From: Planctomycetia bacterium
GTDB taxonomy: Bacteria > Planctomycetota > UBA1135 > UBA2386
Direction: 5' to 3'
DNA: 36,422 nucleotides
NCBI GenBank assembly: GCA_005776475.1
Contig: SXPB01000309.1
Location: 1-36,422 of the forward strand
Below are positions 16,178-24,203 of this stretch, piece by piece. A model generated the notes under the pieces. The model was not told the DNA's origin, did not search any database, and saw nothing but the letters and a program-made list of their open reading frames with translations. Each line of letters begins with the position of its first letter. The first letter of the stretch is position 1. A program made the position numbers and the translations under genes.

Positions 16178-17865
16178 ACAAGGCCCTGGTGCTGATCCGC
16201 ACCTGGTTGCTGATCGACTTCTTCGGCGATGCGCGCCGGGCCGGGGCCGGCCATTCGAGCAGCCTTACCACGACGATCTTCGCGCAGGCGTTCTTCGGGT
16301 TCGTGTTCGCGGCGCTGCTGTATCCGGACACGCCACCGGTGCCGTTCGCCGCCGCCAACCTGTGCTTGTCGTCGCTGCTCATCGCGATTGGTGCGCTCGG
16401 CGACGAGAGCCGGCCCGAACGTCGCGCCGCCGACGAACACCTGCTGCACGGCACACCGGTCAGTCGCCTCGTGATCGCGCTCGCGCGCGGCGGCCACGCT
16501 GCGTTCGCCGTGGTGTTGGTCACGATCGGCATGGCGCTGGCGCCGGCGATCCTGCTGGCGCATCTCGCGGGCGAAATGTGGCTCGCGCCGGCCTACATCG
16601 TCGGCGCTTGCGCCAGCAGCGGTCTTGCCAGCGGCGTGCTCGGCGTCTTCGGGCGCGCGTCGTCGCGCTGGCTCGGCACCGCCCGCACGGCCTTGCTGAT
16701 GGGTTCGACCAAGGCGCTGCTGCTCGGCGCGGGCCTCGTGCTGTTCGCGACCAGCCTGCCGCGCCTGCAGGGCACCGCCGATGGGCTGCCGCTCGGGCGC
16801 AGCCTCGTCGAATGGATGCCGCCGTATGCGATCGCGCGCTGGCTTGCGGCGCCGAGCAGCGAATGGTCGCGGCTGGTGCCGCTGGCGATCGCCGCACTCG
16901 CCCTGCTGGCGCTGGCAATGCTCACGTCGGGCCAGGGTTCGCCGGCGAGCCGCCGCGTGCGCGGCCAGGGTCCTTCGGGCTTCTTGCTGCAGCGCCTGTG
17001 CGCCGACGGTCGCCACCGCGGCATCGCCGAGTTCGTCGCCGTGTCGATGTGGCGCAGCGCCGCGTTCCGCGCGCGCGTGTTGCCGCTGCTCGGCATCCCG
17101 GCGGCGATGGTGTTGCTGGTGGCGCGCCGCGAGCCGGGCCCCAACGACTTCACGCTCGCGTGCGTGTTGCTGCAGTTGCCGGCGATCTACCTGCCGTTCC
17201 TGGTGGCGTTCCTGCCGCGCGGCGACCAACCGGGCACCGCGTGGATCTTCGGCCAGGCACCCGGACTGTCGCGCGAACTGGTGCACGATGCGACGTGGCG
17301 CGCCCTGGTCACGCACGTGCTGTTGCCGGTGCACGCGATCGGGCTCGCGCTGGCGATCGCCAGCGGCTCTCACTTCCTGGACCTCGCCGCCGCGTCGGTG
17401 TTCGCGTTCGGACTGGCGGTGCTGGCGGCGCGCGGCCAGGTGCGTGCACTCGCGACCGTGCCGTTCACGCAGGGCAAGGAACTCGAAGGCGGCCTCGAAC
17501 TCGGCGCCCTGTTCGGCAATGCGCTCACGCTCGGCGCGGCTGGCCTCGCCTTCGCCCGGTGGGCGCCCGAAGCGCTGCGCTGGCCGCTGGCGGCGGTAGT
17601 CGTCGCGGCGGCGACTTTCTCGCTGCGCCGCCCGTGCCCTGCCGGAACGACTCCGCTCGAGGATCTCGGCGCCGAGGGACCGGCCCCCGAAGGCGGCGAG
17701 GAAGCCAAGGACCGCAGCACCGAACCCACTGCCCCGGCAGAGGATCCGGACGAACCGCCGGCCAAGGCCCCGCCGTCCTTGCGCGGCGAACTGCGCGCCA
17801 TTGCGACCCTCTACGTCATCCTGTGCGTGCTCCCCATGCTGGTCGGCACGATGTTCGCTCCATGA
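16174..17865 (+). CDS. Polytopic membrane protein coupled to FIST protein
   Basis: 563 residues with roughly 12 hydrophobic segments, for example FAQAFFGFVFAALLYP (about 36-51), AAFAVVLVTIGMALAPAILL (about 109-128) and LALAIASGSHFLDLAAASVF. An acidic, Pro/Glu-rich cytosolic-type loop (about 490-530, including GGEEAKDRSTEP) separates the last transmembrane helix. I do not recognise the family. The overall shape resembles an ABC-2-type permease or another multi-span transporter, but no ATPase gene is adjacent and no transport motif is visible. It starts by ATGA overlap with the FIST gene, so stoichiometric co-expression is expected. That pairing is the best clue to its role, perhaps as a transport or signalling partner of the FIST sensor. 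Confidence 0.8.
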   Translation: MNKALVLIRTWLLIDFFGDARRAGAGHSSSLTTTIFAQAFFGFVFAALLYPDTPPVPFAAANLCLSSLLIAIGALGDESRPERRAADEHLLHGTPVSRLVIALARGGHAAFAVVLVTIGMALAPAILLAHLAGEMWLAPAYIVGACASSGLASGVLGVFGRASSRWLGTARTALLMGSTKALLLGAGLVLFATSLPRLQGTADGLPLGRSLVEWMPPYAIARWLAAPSSEWSRLVPLAIAALALLALAMLTSGQGSPASRRVRGQGPSGFLLQRLCADGRHRGIAEFVAVSMWRSAAFRARVLPLLGIPAAMVLLVARREPGPNDFTLACVLLQLPAIYLPFLVAFLPRGDQPGTAWIFGQAPGLSRELVHDATWRALVTHVLLPVHAIGLALAIASGSHFLDLAAASVFAFGLAVLAARGQVRALATVPFTQGKELEGGLELGALFGNALTLGAAGLAFARWAPEALRWPLAAVVVAAATFSLRRPCPAGTTPLEDLGAEGPAPEGGEEAKDRSTEPTAPAEDPDEPPAKAPPSLRGELRAIATLYVILCVLPMLVGTMFAP

Positions 17866-17927
17866 CGGGCGGGTTGTCGGCGGCGACCGGCCGGCTACCG
17901 TTGCCACGTTCTCACCGAGGTCTGCCC

Positions 17928-18137
17928 ATGAACTCGAATCCCGAGGTGATGCCGGAGCGCGCGTCGACGACGCCGCCCCTCTTCGTGCACGATGCCAAAA
18001 GCAAGGAACGGAGCGTGCGCGACGGAAAAGTGCGCCTCGACGATGTGCAGGCGCAAGCAGCCGCGCGGATCAGTGAGGATCCGATGCGACGGACGGATCG
18101 CTACCGGTTGGTGATGCCCTGGTCCAATCGCGTCTGA
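17928..18137 (+). CDS. Small hypothetical protein (69 aa)
   Basis: A 69-residue ORF opening MNSNPEVMPERAS, rich in charged residues (KSKERSVRDGKVRLDD, then RRTDRYRLV) and without a membrane segment. A purine-rich CGAGG lies about eight bases before the ATG, a better ribosome site than most genes here have. A strong hairpin follows 13 bases after the stop. No family recognised. The composition does not look like a GC-rich shadow ORF, and the position between the membrane-protein gene and the PilZ gene, on the same strand, supports a real gene. Confidence 0.55.
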   Translation: MNSNPEVMPERASTTPPLFVHDAKSKERSVRDGKVRLDDVQAQAAARISEDPMRRTDRYRLVMPWSNRV

Positions 18138-18150
18138 GCCGCGGCTGAAA

Positions 18151-18166
18151 TCGGGGTTTTCCCCGA
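18151..18166 (+). terminator. Hairpin after the FIST/membrane-protein unit
   Basis: TCGGGG-TTTT-CCCCGA is a perfect six-base-pair stem with a four-base loop. It lies between the small hypothetical gene and the PilZ gene. No T run follows, so it is only a possible intrinsic terminator. Confidence 0.45.
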
Positions 18167-18211
18167 CATCAGGACTCACGCGGCTGCGGGAACATTGCCG
18201 ATTCCTGCCCC

Positions 18212-18565
18212 ATGACCGACGAAGACAACCGGCGCCGCGCGCCTCGCGTGCGCATTGCTGCCATCGCGGCGATGGAAACCAAGGGCCAACTCAACGCCTG
18301 CAACCAGGCGCTCGGCACCGTGCGCAACGTCTCCAGCACCGGCATCGGGCTCGAAACCGGTCAGCCGCCGCTCGCCGGCCAGACCGTGATCCTGCGCATC
18401 GCGCGCGGTGACCACGTGCACGAACTCAAGGCGCGCGCGACGCGCGTGCAGCGCGGCAAGGGCAACTTCTTCGAGGTCGGGCTCGACTGGTCCGGCTGCT
18501 CCGGCGCCGACCTGGCGTTCCTGGACGACGTGCTGCGCGAAGTGGCCGACCAACCGCTGGCCTGA
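18212..18565 (+). CDS. PilZ-domain protein (putative cyclic-di-GMP receptor)
   Basis: 117 residues forming a single PilZ domain. The N-terminal RRRAPR segment supplies RxxxR (R8 and R12) and the strand TVRNVSSTGIGLE supplies NxSxxG (N39, S41, G44), the two motifs that bind cyclic di-GMP. These are followed by the expected barrel strands (GQTVILRIA, HELKARATRV, FFEVGLDW). A stand-alone PilZ protein usually acts as an adaptor that passes the second-messenger signal to a motility, polysaccharide or envelope partner. The partner is not evident here, although the gene lies downstream of the FIST/membrane-protein unit, behind a hairpin. The ATG at 18212 is directly before the RxxxR region. Confidence 0.88.
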   Translation: MTDEDNRRRAPRVRIAAIAAMETKGQLNACNQALGTVRNVSSTGIGLETGQPPLAGQTVILRIARGDHVHELKARATRVQRGKGNFFEVGLDWSGCSGADLAFLDDVLREVADQPLA

Positions 18566-18608
18566 ACGCATTCCCCGACCGGCCCGCGCCGCGCACCGTT
18601 GCAGGCTT

Positions 18609-19616
18609 TCAGTCCAGCAACCGCTGCATGTCGGCCGGCAGTGGCGCTTCCAGCGTCATGTCGCGGCCGAGCATCGGGTGGAAGAACTGCAGCGTGTGCG
18701 AATGCAGCGCATGCCGTTCGAGCCCGAGCGATGCGCGCTGTGCCTCGTCGAGCGTGCCTTCGATCTGGCGCAGGAACAACTGCTCGTCGCCGCCGTACAG
18801 CTTGTCGCCCACCAGCGGGCACCCGATCGAAGCCATGTGCACGCGAATCTGGTGCGTGCGCCCCGTCTTCGGCCGCACTTCGAGCAGGGTGTGGTCGGCA
18901 TTGCCGCGCAGCACGCGGTAGTGGGTGATCGCCGGCAGCCCGTCGTCGCCTTCGCTCGTGGTCAACTTCAGCCGCACCGCCGACGTCTTGTCGGGAACGA
19001 TCGGCCGATCGATGGTCCCTTCGCGCACCTTCGGCACGCCGCGCACGACCGCCAGGTAGCTCTTCTGCACCAGCCGATCCTCGAACTGGCGCGACACCAT
19101 CTGGTGGAACTGCTCGTCGAGACCGACGCCGACGAGACCCGACGTCTCCAGGTCGATGCGATGCAGCAGGCGCGGCACCACGTCCTTCGCCGGATCGTCG
19201 GGGTTGCGGTAGCGGCGATGCAGTTCCTGCATCAGCGTGCCTTCGAGGTGGCGTCCCGACGGATGCACGGCCATGCCGGGCGGCTTGTCGACCGCCAGCA
19301 TCCACTGGTCCTCGTAGAGAACCCCGAACGTGGTCGGCGCGCCGGCCGGCGGCGCCGGCACCGGACGCGGCGGCAGGTCGATGACGATGGAGTCGCCGAT
19401 GCGAACCCGCCGCGAGGCAGGCAGCTCGCGGCCATCGACCTTGACGAGGCCCGCCTCGATCAGGCGATGGATGCTCGCCCGCGATCGCCAGGTCAAGACC
19501 GCGGCGAGGGCCAGGTCGAGACGCATTCCGTCGAGGCGCTGGTCGACGAGAACCTTCACCGACTCGAGCGGCTTGCTCAGGTCGCGAGGACCCTCACCCG
19601 GAATCTTGGGGAGCAT
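18609..19616 (-). CDS. RluA-family 23S rRNA pseudouridine synthase
   Basis: 335 residues. An S4-like RNA-binding domain (about 24-85: RLDLALA, SRASIHRLIEAGLVKVDG) precedes the catalytic RluA domain. The catalytic motif HRIDLETSG (152-160) contains the essential Asp155. KTGRTHQIRVH and the GCPLVGDKLYGG segment follow in the standard order. The enzyme isomerises specific uridines in structured RNA; by family RluD/RluC-type 23S rRNA positions are the most likely target, but the exact site cannot be assigned. A GTG at 19640 would add eight residues; the ATG is preferred. It lies just downstream of bS21 on the same strand, fitting a ribosome-biogenesis context. Confidence 0.93.
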   Translation of the reverse strand: MLPKIPGEGPRDLSKPLESVKVLVDQRLDGMRLDLALAAVLTWRSRASIHRLIEAGLVKVDGRELPASRRVRIGDSIVIDLPPRPVPAPPAGAPTTFGVLYEDQWMLAVDKPPGMAVHPSGRHLEGTLMQELHRRYRNPDDPAKDVVPRLLHRIDLETSGLVGVGLDEQFHQMVSRQFEDRLVQKSYLAVVRGVPKVREGTIDRPIVPDKTSAVRLKLTTSEGDDGLPAITHYRVLRGNADHTLLEVRPKTGRTHQIRVHMASIGCPLVGDKLYGGDEQLFLRQIEGTLDEAQRASLGLERHALHSHTLQFFHPMLGRDMTLEAPLPADMQRLLD

Positions 19617-19668
19617 CGCAAGCGCCTTCGTGGCGGCCACACAGCCAGCTGCGAAGCTGGCCCTGCGA

Positions 19669-19995
19669 CTATCCTTCCGACTTCTGGATCGTCGTATCGG
19701 CCGTCAACGGATCGAAATCCGGCTGGTCGTTGTTGCGACGATCGTTGCTCTTGCCGGGCTTGGCACGGCGCTTCTTGTTCGAGCGGCCCACCGGCGCACC
19801 ACCACCACGCTTGCGTTCGGCCATGACGATGTTGCGCAGGCGCTCGCGTTCTTCGCGGCGACGGCGATCACTCGTCTTCTCGTGGTAGGCGTGCTTCTTG
19901 GCGAGACGGAAGATGCCGGCGTAGTTGCACTGGCGCTTGAAGCGACGCAGAGCAGCTTCCAACGGCTCGTTCGGACGGACCTGGACTCGGATCAT
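19669..19995 (-). CDS. rpsU: 30S ribosomal protein bS21 with long C-terminal tail
   Basis: A 108-residue protein whose first 60 or so residues are bS21: IRVQVRPNEPLEAALRRFKR, CNYAGIFRLAKKHAYHEKTS and a long basic helix RRRREERERLRN. It assists mRNA engagement on the 30S subunit. Usual bS21 length is about 58-71 residues. Here about 40 more follow, first basic (SNKKRRAKPGK) then acidic (NDQPDFDPLTAD). The frame is open far upstream, but the ATG at 19995 matches the family's standard N-terminus. No Shine-Dalgarno sequence precedes it: the bases just upstream on the coding strand are CCTCCCTTTCGC, pyrimidine-rich. A promoter and leader hairpins lie upstream. Confidence 0.93.
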   Translation of the reverse strand: MIRVQVRPNEPLEAALRRFKRQCNYAGIFRLAKKHAYHEKTSDRRRREERERLRNIVMAERKRGGGAPVGRSNKKRRAKPGKSNDRRNNDQPDFDPLTADTTIQKSEG

Positions 19996-20040
19996 GCGAA
20001 AGGGAGGACGCTCGGAACTGACAAAAGCTCGGCAAGGCTG

Positions 20041-20096
20041 CTGGTTGGCACCAGTGAGCCGGGTCGCGTAACGTGACCGGCTCTGCCCGGACGGGC
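20041..20096 (-). promoter_or_regulatory. Tandem hairpins in the rpsU 5' leader
   Basis: Three hairpins lie side by side in the presumed bS21 leader. The strongest spans 20056-20083: GAGCCGG and TCGCG pair with CGTGA and CCGGCTC around a TAA loop, with one bulged G and one G-U-type pair (12 base pairs). Flanking it are CTGGT-TGGC-ACCAG (20041-20054) and GCCC-GGAC-GGGC (20085-20096). On the rpsU strand they lie about 45-100 bases before the start codon. This suggests a structured, possibly autoregulatory leader; no known riboswitch class is recognised. Confidence 0.45.
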
Positions 20097-20109
20097 GAAA
20101 GGGCGCGAC

Positions 20110-20137
20110 ACCATACCGATTCAGGCCGCGAGGGCAA
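20110..20137 (-). promoter_or_regulatory. Sigma-70-type promoter for rpsU
   Basis: On the minus strand a TTGCCC -35 element (20132-20137) and a TATGGT -10 element (20110-20115) are separated by 16 bases; each matches four of six consensus positions. Transcription would start near 20103, giving an rpsU leader of about 107 bases that contains the three hairpins. Confidence 0.45.
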
Positions 20138-20181
20138 TGCCGCCGTTGCCCCGTCTCGCGGCTCCGCCCACCGCCACCCCG

Positions 20182-22416
20182 ATGACCAAGGACTCCGACG
20201 AACGCGACGTGACCCTGACGGGCACGATCGAACGCTTCACGTTCCGCAACCCCGACACCGGGTATGCGGTCGTCAAGCTGCTCGACGAAGCCACCAAAGC
20301 GCCGGTGACAGCGGTCGGTCCCATGGCCGAACTCAAGGAAGGCCAGCGCCTTGTGCTGTCCGGCAAGCAGAGCAACCACCCCCGGTTCGGGGTCCAGGTC
20401 AAGGTCGAGCAATTCGAGGCGATCGCGCCGTCGACCGAGGAGGGAATCGAGGCCTACCTGGCTTCCGGACTCGTCAAAGGCATCGGCCCGGCGACCGCCG
20501 AGAAGATCGTGGCGGCGTTCGGCACCGACACGCTGCGGGTGATCGAGCACGAACCGGACCGGTTGCGGGGCATCCGGGGGCTCGGCAAAAAGAAGATCGA
20601 CGACCTCGGCACCGCGGTGAAGGCGCAGAAGGACCTGCAGAACGTGATGGTCTTCCTGCGCACGCATGGCCTCGGCTCGGCCTTGGCGGCGCGCATCGTG
20701 CGTCGCTACGGCGCCTCGGCGTCGGCCCTGGTGCAGGCCAATCCGTACCGGCTCGCCGACGAAGTGGTCGGGGTCGGCTTCAAGATCGCCGACCGGCTCG
20801 CCGGCCAGCTCGGCATCGCGCCCGAGGCGCCGGAGCGACTCGACGCCGCGCTCGAGTTCATGCTCGGCCAGGCCAGCAAGGACGGCCACTGCTTCCTCAC
20901 CGAGGACGAACTGCTGCGCCGCACCGCCGAGTTGCTCGCCTGCCAGGAGCAGGCGCTGCGCGTTCGCCTGCCGGAACTGGCGGCGAACGGCCGCATCGTG
21001 CGGCAACTGCCGCCTGGCCCGGTGCTGCTGCACGACGATCCGCGCCCGATCGTCTATCCCGTCACGCTGGCGTTGGCCGAAGACGGCACCGCGCGCGCGC
21101 TGCATCGCCTGCTTTTGCGCGGCCGTTCGACGTTGCCGATCAAACCGGAAGCGGCGGTCGCGTGGTTCGAGCGCACGTCCGGGATGGAACTGCCCGAAGG
21201 CCAGCAGCAGGCGCTGGTGCGCGCGCTCGGCGAATCGGTGTCGGTGGTGACCGGCGGCCCGGGCGTGGGCAAGACCACGATCGTGCGCGCGCTGGTGCAG
21301 GTGCTGGCGCAGAAGCAGCAGAAGCTGCTGCTCGCCGCCCCCACCGGCCGCGCCGCCAAACGCCTCGAGGAGTCGACCGGCCACGCCGCGTGCACGCTGC
21401 ATCGCCTGCTCGAATGGAACCCGATGGGCGGCGGGTTCGCGCGCGGCGAGGACAACCCGCTCGAAGGCCAGATGCTCGTCGTCGACGAGGCCTCGATGCT
21501 CGACATCCAGCTCGCGTATTCACTGCTCGCCGCGGTTCCCGCCGGCATGAGCCTCGTGCTGGTCGGCGATCGCAACCAGCTGCCGTCGGTCGGCCCGGGC
21601 AACGTGCTCGCCGACGTGCTGGCTTCGGGACGCGTCGCGACCACGGCGCTGACCCGCATCTTCCGCCAGCAACAGGGCAGCGAGATCGTGCGCGTGGCGC
21701 ACGGGCTGCTCGCAGGCGTTGTGCCGGAGAGCGGCGGCGAAGGCAGCGACTTCTACTTCGTCGAAGCGAAGGACGGCACGCACGCGCGCGCGCTGATCCG
21801 CGAACTGGTCACGCAACGCATCCCGCGCCGCTTCCACCTCGATCCGCAGAGCGACGTGCAGATCCTGTGTCCGATGTATCGCGGCGAGATCGGCGCCGAC
21901 ACGCTCAACCGCGACCTGCAGGACCTGCTCAATCCGGGCCAGATCGAAGTCGAACGCAACGGCAAGCGCTACCGCACGGGCGACCGCGTGATGCAGATCA
22001 AGAACGACTACGACCGCGAAGTCTGGAACGGCGACGTCGGCCGCATCACGCACATCGACACGGGCGCCGCGAAGGCGTTCGTGCGCTTCCCCGAGGGCGA
22101 GCACGAGTATCGCTTCGAGGACCTCGGCGACCTGGTGCCTGCCTACGCGATCTCAGTGCATCGCGCCCAGGGCAGCGAATACGCGGCGGTGGTGATGCCG
22201 GTGACGACCGACCACTTCCTGATGCTGAAGCGCAGTCTGCTCTACACGGCGATCACGCGCGGCAAGAAGCTGGTGGTGCTGGTCGGGACGCGGAAGGCGC
22301 TCGAGATGGCGGTGAAGAACGACGACGACGGGCACCGCAATTCGGGCTTGTGTGAACGGCTGCGCGATCTGCTGCGCGGCGATGGGGTGCGGCCGGAGCG
22401 CGTGCCGCCGGGGTGA
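20182..22416 (+). CDS. recD2: RecD2-type ATP-dependent DNA helicase
   Basis: 744 residues, standard for RecD2 (RecD without RecBC). An N-terminal OB-like region (VTLTGTIERFTFRNPDTGYAV) is followed by helix-hairpin-helix repeats (GLVKGIGPATAEKIV, GIRGLGKKKIDDL, about 97-145). The superfamily 1 helicase core then carries Walker A GGPGVGKTT (358-366), APTGRAAKRL, Walker B VVDEAS (433-438), GDRNQLPSVGPG and a C-terminal YTAITRGKK motif VI after AISVHRAQGSEY. RecD2 is a 5'-3' helicase in DNA repair. The ATG at 20182 is used because conservation starts at VTLTG. An upstream in-frame ATG at 20137 would add 15 Pro/Ala-rich residues. It is divergent from rpsU across 186 bases. Confidence 0.95.
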   Translation: MTKDSDERDVTLTGTIERFTFRNPDTGYAVVKLLDEATKAPVTAVGPMAELKEGQRLVLSGKQSNHPRFGVQVKVEQFEAIAPSTEEGIEAYLASGLVKGIGPATAEKIVAAFGTDTLRVIEHEPDRLRGIRGLGKKKIDDLGTAVKAQKDLQNVMVFLRTHGLGSALAARIVRRYGASASALVQANPYRLADEVVGVGFKIADRLAGQLGIAPEAPERLDAALEFMLGQASKDGHCFLTEDELLRRTAELLACQEQALRVRLPELAANGRIVRQLPPGPVLLHDDPRPIVYPVTLALAEDGTARALHRLLLRGRSTLPIKPEAAVAWFERTSGMELPEGQQQALVRALGESVSVVTGGPGVGKTTIVRALVQVLAQKQQKLLLAAPTGRAAKRLEESTGHAACTLHRLLEWNPMGGGFARGEDNPLEGQMLVVDEASMLDIQLAYSLLAAVPAGMSLVLVGDRNQLPSVGPGNVLADVLASGRVATTALTRIFRQQQGSEIVRVAHGLLAGVVPESGGEGSDFYFVEAKDGTHARALIRELVTQRIPRRFHLDPQSDVQILCPMYRGEIGADTLNRDLQDLLNPGQIEVERNGKRYRTGDRVMQIKNDYDREVWNGDVGRITHIDTGAAKAFVRFPEGEHEYRFEDLGDLVPAYAISVHRAQGSEYAAVVMPVTTDHFLMLKRSLLYTAITRGKKLVVLVGTRKALEMAVKNDDDGHRNSGLCERLRDLLRGDGVRPERVPPG

Positions 22417-22442
22417 GGGCGCGGTGCGGACGCGGGTGATCC

Positions 22443-23837
22443 TCAGGACGGACTGGCTGCCAACAACCACTCCGGGATTGCCTGCACGATCACGTCGCCC
22501 ACAGCGAGCCGTGCCTCGCTTCGATCACCGATCAACAATCGTTGGGTGGCGTTTGGATACTCTTCTCTCGCTGATTCGAGCGCACGCAACTCGCGGGCGA
22601 GAGTCTCCGGGTCTCCGGCATCGGCGCACACCTGAATCAACTCCTCCGTGGCACCTGGACGTCGGACGAGAAAGTCGACTTCGGTGCCATCCGCGTTGCG
22701 CACGTAACCCACGTCGGCGCGCCGCCGGCGCAGTTCGGTGTGCACGACAACTTCGAGGTGGTGCCCCAGATTGCTCTTGCCACTGGGATCGAACGCCGCG
22801 ATCAGGCCATGATCGACAGGGTAGATCTTGCGCGGATTCGAGTTCTGCCGGCGCACGGATTCGGTTGCCAACGGCACCGCGGTGAAGAGGAACGCGTCCT
22901 GAAGGTGCGAGACCATCGCGTGCACTGTGTCCTTGCCTACCGCGTGACCTTGCGCTCGCAGATCGTTGCACAGGCCATGCACGCTGAGGAGTCGACCTGG
23001 ATTGCGCAGACAGTGGCGAATCAACCATCGCAGAGCCGCGACCTGGGTCAGGCCGTGCCGCTCGACTACATCGCGAAACATCACCGTCTCGACGTACCCT
23101 TGCAGCAGAGGAATGCGCACCGAAGCCGGCATACCTTGGGCCTCGGGGAAGCCTCCTTCGGCAAGAAAGCCGCGGAACGCTTTCTCGACGCGAGATCGCT
23201 CGGCAGCGGTCCATCGAGTCGGCGCCCGCTCGGGCTCGCTCCCGCGATGCCGCAGGTGCTCGCGGAACCCGAACGGCTGCACCTCGGTCTCGATCCCGCG
23301 CCCTCGCAACGACGTGTGGACTTCCCGCGACAACATCTTCGCCGAAGAGCCCGAGACGACGACCTCGACCAATTCACTGTCGAGGATTCGGCGCACGAAT
23401 CGCTCCCAGCCCGGCACGAGCTGGATCTCGTCCAACAACCAGGTCACCTGGTGCTTGCCGCGAAGGTCCGGATACCGCCGATAGTGCTCTTCCAGTAGCA
23501 ACGACAACTGCTGCACTTCGAGCGTGCCAAGACGCTCATCGTCGAAGCTCAGGTAGATCGATCGCTCCGGCGGCGCCGTCGCGCGCCGCTCGGCACACAG
23601 CTGTTTGAGAAACGTCGTCTTGCCGGCGCGTCGCATGCCGATGACGCTGTGCACCTTGTTGCGAATCGCCGGCAAATGCACGTCGCGAGGCGTCGCGGCG
23701 GCAAGTGAGGCAGCTACGGCTTCGGTCAGTTTTGCGGCCAGGACGGGATGAAGGCTCACTATCCCATTCTCGTCAATGTGTCCTTGCCACAAGGACACAT
23801 TTTCCAGAATCTGTCCTTCCACCAAGGACACCTTCAT
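22443..23837 (-). CDS. AAA-type ATPase, DUF4143 family
   Basis: 464 residues. Walker A is GMRRAGKTT (67-75), Walker B LLDEIQL, and a sensor-like VVVSGSSAKML follows. The C-terminal half has DUF4143 features: a winged-helix-like segment and a nuclease-fold-like end (VVVHTELRRRRADVGYV, GTEVDFLVRR). The biochemical role of this family is not established; members are often found in accessory or defence-like contexts. The chosen ATG gives MKVSLVEGQI. A GTG at 23873 would extend it, and a GTG at 23759 (VSLHPVL) would place the two dyads upstream of the gene instead of inside it. The region appears less GC-rich than its surroundings, suggesting acquisition. Confidence 0.82.
   Translation of the reverse strand: MKVSLVEGQILENVSLWQGHIDENGIVSLHPVLAAKLTEAVAASLAAATPRDVHLPAIRNKVHSVIGMRRAGKTTFLKQLCAERRATAPPERSIYLSFDDERLGTLEVQQLSLLLEEHYRRYPDLRGKHQVTWLLDEIQLVPGWERFVRRILDSELVEVVVSGSSAKMLSREVHTSLRGRGIETEVQPFGFREHLRHRGSEPERAPTRWTAAERSRVEKAFRGFLAEGGFPEAQGMPASVRIPLLQGYVETVMFRDVVERHGLTQVAALRWLIRHCLRNPGRLLSVHGLCNDLRAQGHAVGKDTVHAMVSHLQDAFLFTAVPLATESVRRQNSNPRKIYPVDHGLIAAFDPSGKSNLGHHLEVVVHTELRRRRADVGYVRNADGTEVDFLVRRPGATEELIQVCADAGDPETLARELRALESAREEYPNATQRLLIGDRSEARLAVGDVIVQAIPEWLLAASPS
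23776..23800. repeat. Perfect dyad, 11-base arms
   Basis: ATGTGTCCTTG and its exact complement CAAGGACACAT flank a CCA spacer. It lies near the 5' end of the DUF4143 ATPase frame and resembles the second dyad at 23812-23830; their centres are 33 bases apart. Confidence 0.6.
23812..23830. repeat. Second dyad, 7-base arms
   Basis: TGTCCTT and AAGGACA flank CCACC. It shares its half-sites with the dyad at 23776-23800. Read as protein on the minus strand, the two sites correspond to VSLVEGQ and VSLWQGH, 11 codons apart. Confidence 0.55.
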
Positions 23838-23978
23838 GTAATCCGCCGTTTCGGCCCCAGAGGCGACAGCCACCTATTGCCTCCGTTCGCAGCACGTTGT
23901 TGAGCGGCTGGCAAGCGCCGTCGGCCAGCCACCAGCCCAGAAACCGACACCTTGCCGACGACCACACCGGAGCCCACG

Positions 23979-24203
23979 ATGCGCCTTCCCGTGCCAAGCA
24001 TCGCCAAGGTCTGGATCGAAGCCGGCTGCATCGCGTGCAAGGTGTGCCAGGACATCGCGCCCAAGGTCTTCCTCGTCGAAGACGGCCAGGACTGCATCGT
24101 GCAGGCCGACGCCGGCGTGCACTTCGGGCCGATGCGCGACGACATCGAGCAGGCGGCGCGCGACTGCCCGGTCGAAGTGATCAAGGTCGAACATGCCGGC
24201 TGA
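23979..24203 (+). CDS. Ferredoxin, single Fe-S cluster
   Basis: 74 residues. Cys17, Cys20 and Cys23 (CIACKVC) with Cys63-Pro64 give the CxxCxxC...CP pattern of a single-cluster [4Fe-4S] (or [3Fe-4S]) ferredoxin. Cys39 is extra. It is a small soluble electron carrier; its redox partner is not evident nearby. The ATG is used; a TTG at 23952 would add nine Thr/Pro residues. Its 3' end overlaps the next gene by 11 bases, so the two are translationally linked. The intergenic gap to the divergent ATPase gene is about 140 bases. Confidence 0.85.
   Translation: MRLPVPSIAKVWIEAGCIACKVCQDIAPKVFLVEDGQDCIVQADAGVHFGPMRDDIEQAARDCPVEVIKVEHAG

Noticed and set aside
19996-21402. 5' extension of the bS21 frame to a start at 21402
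   Set aside because: It runs antisense through recD2. The ATG at 19995 gives the standard bS21 N-terminus and follows the leader.
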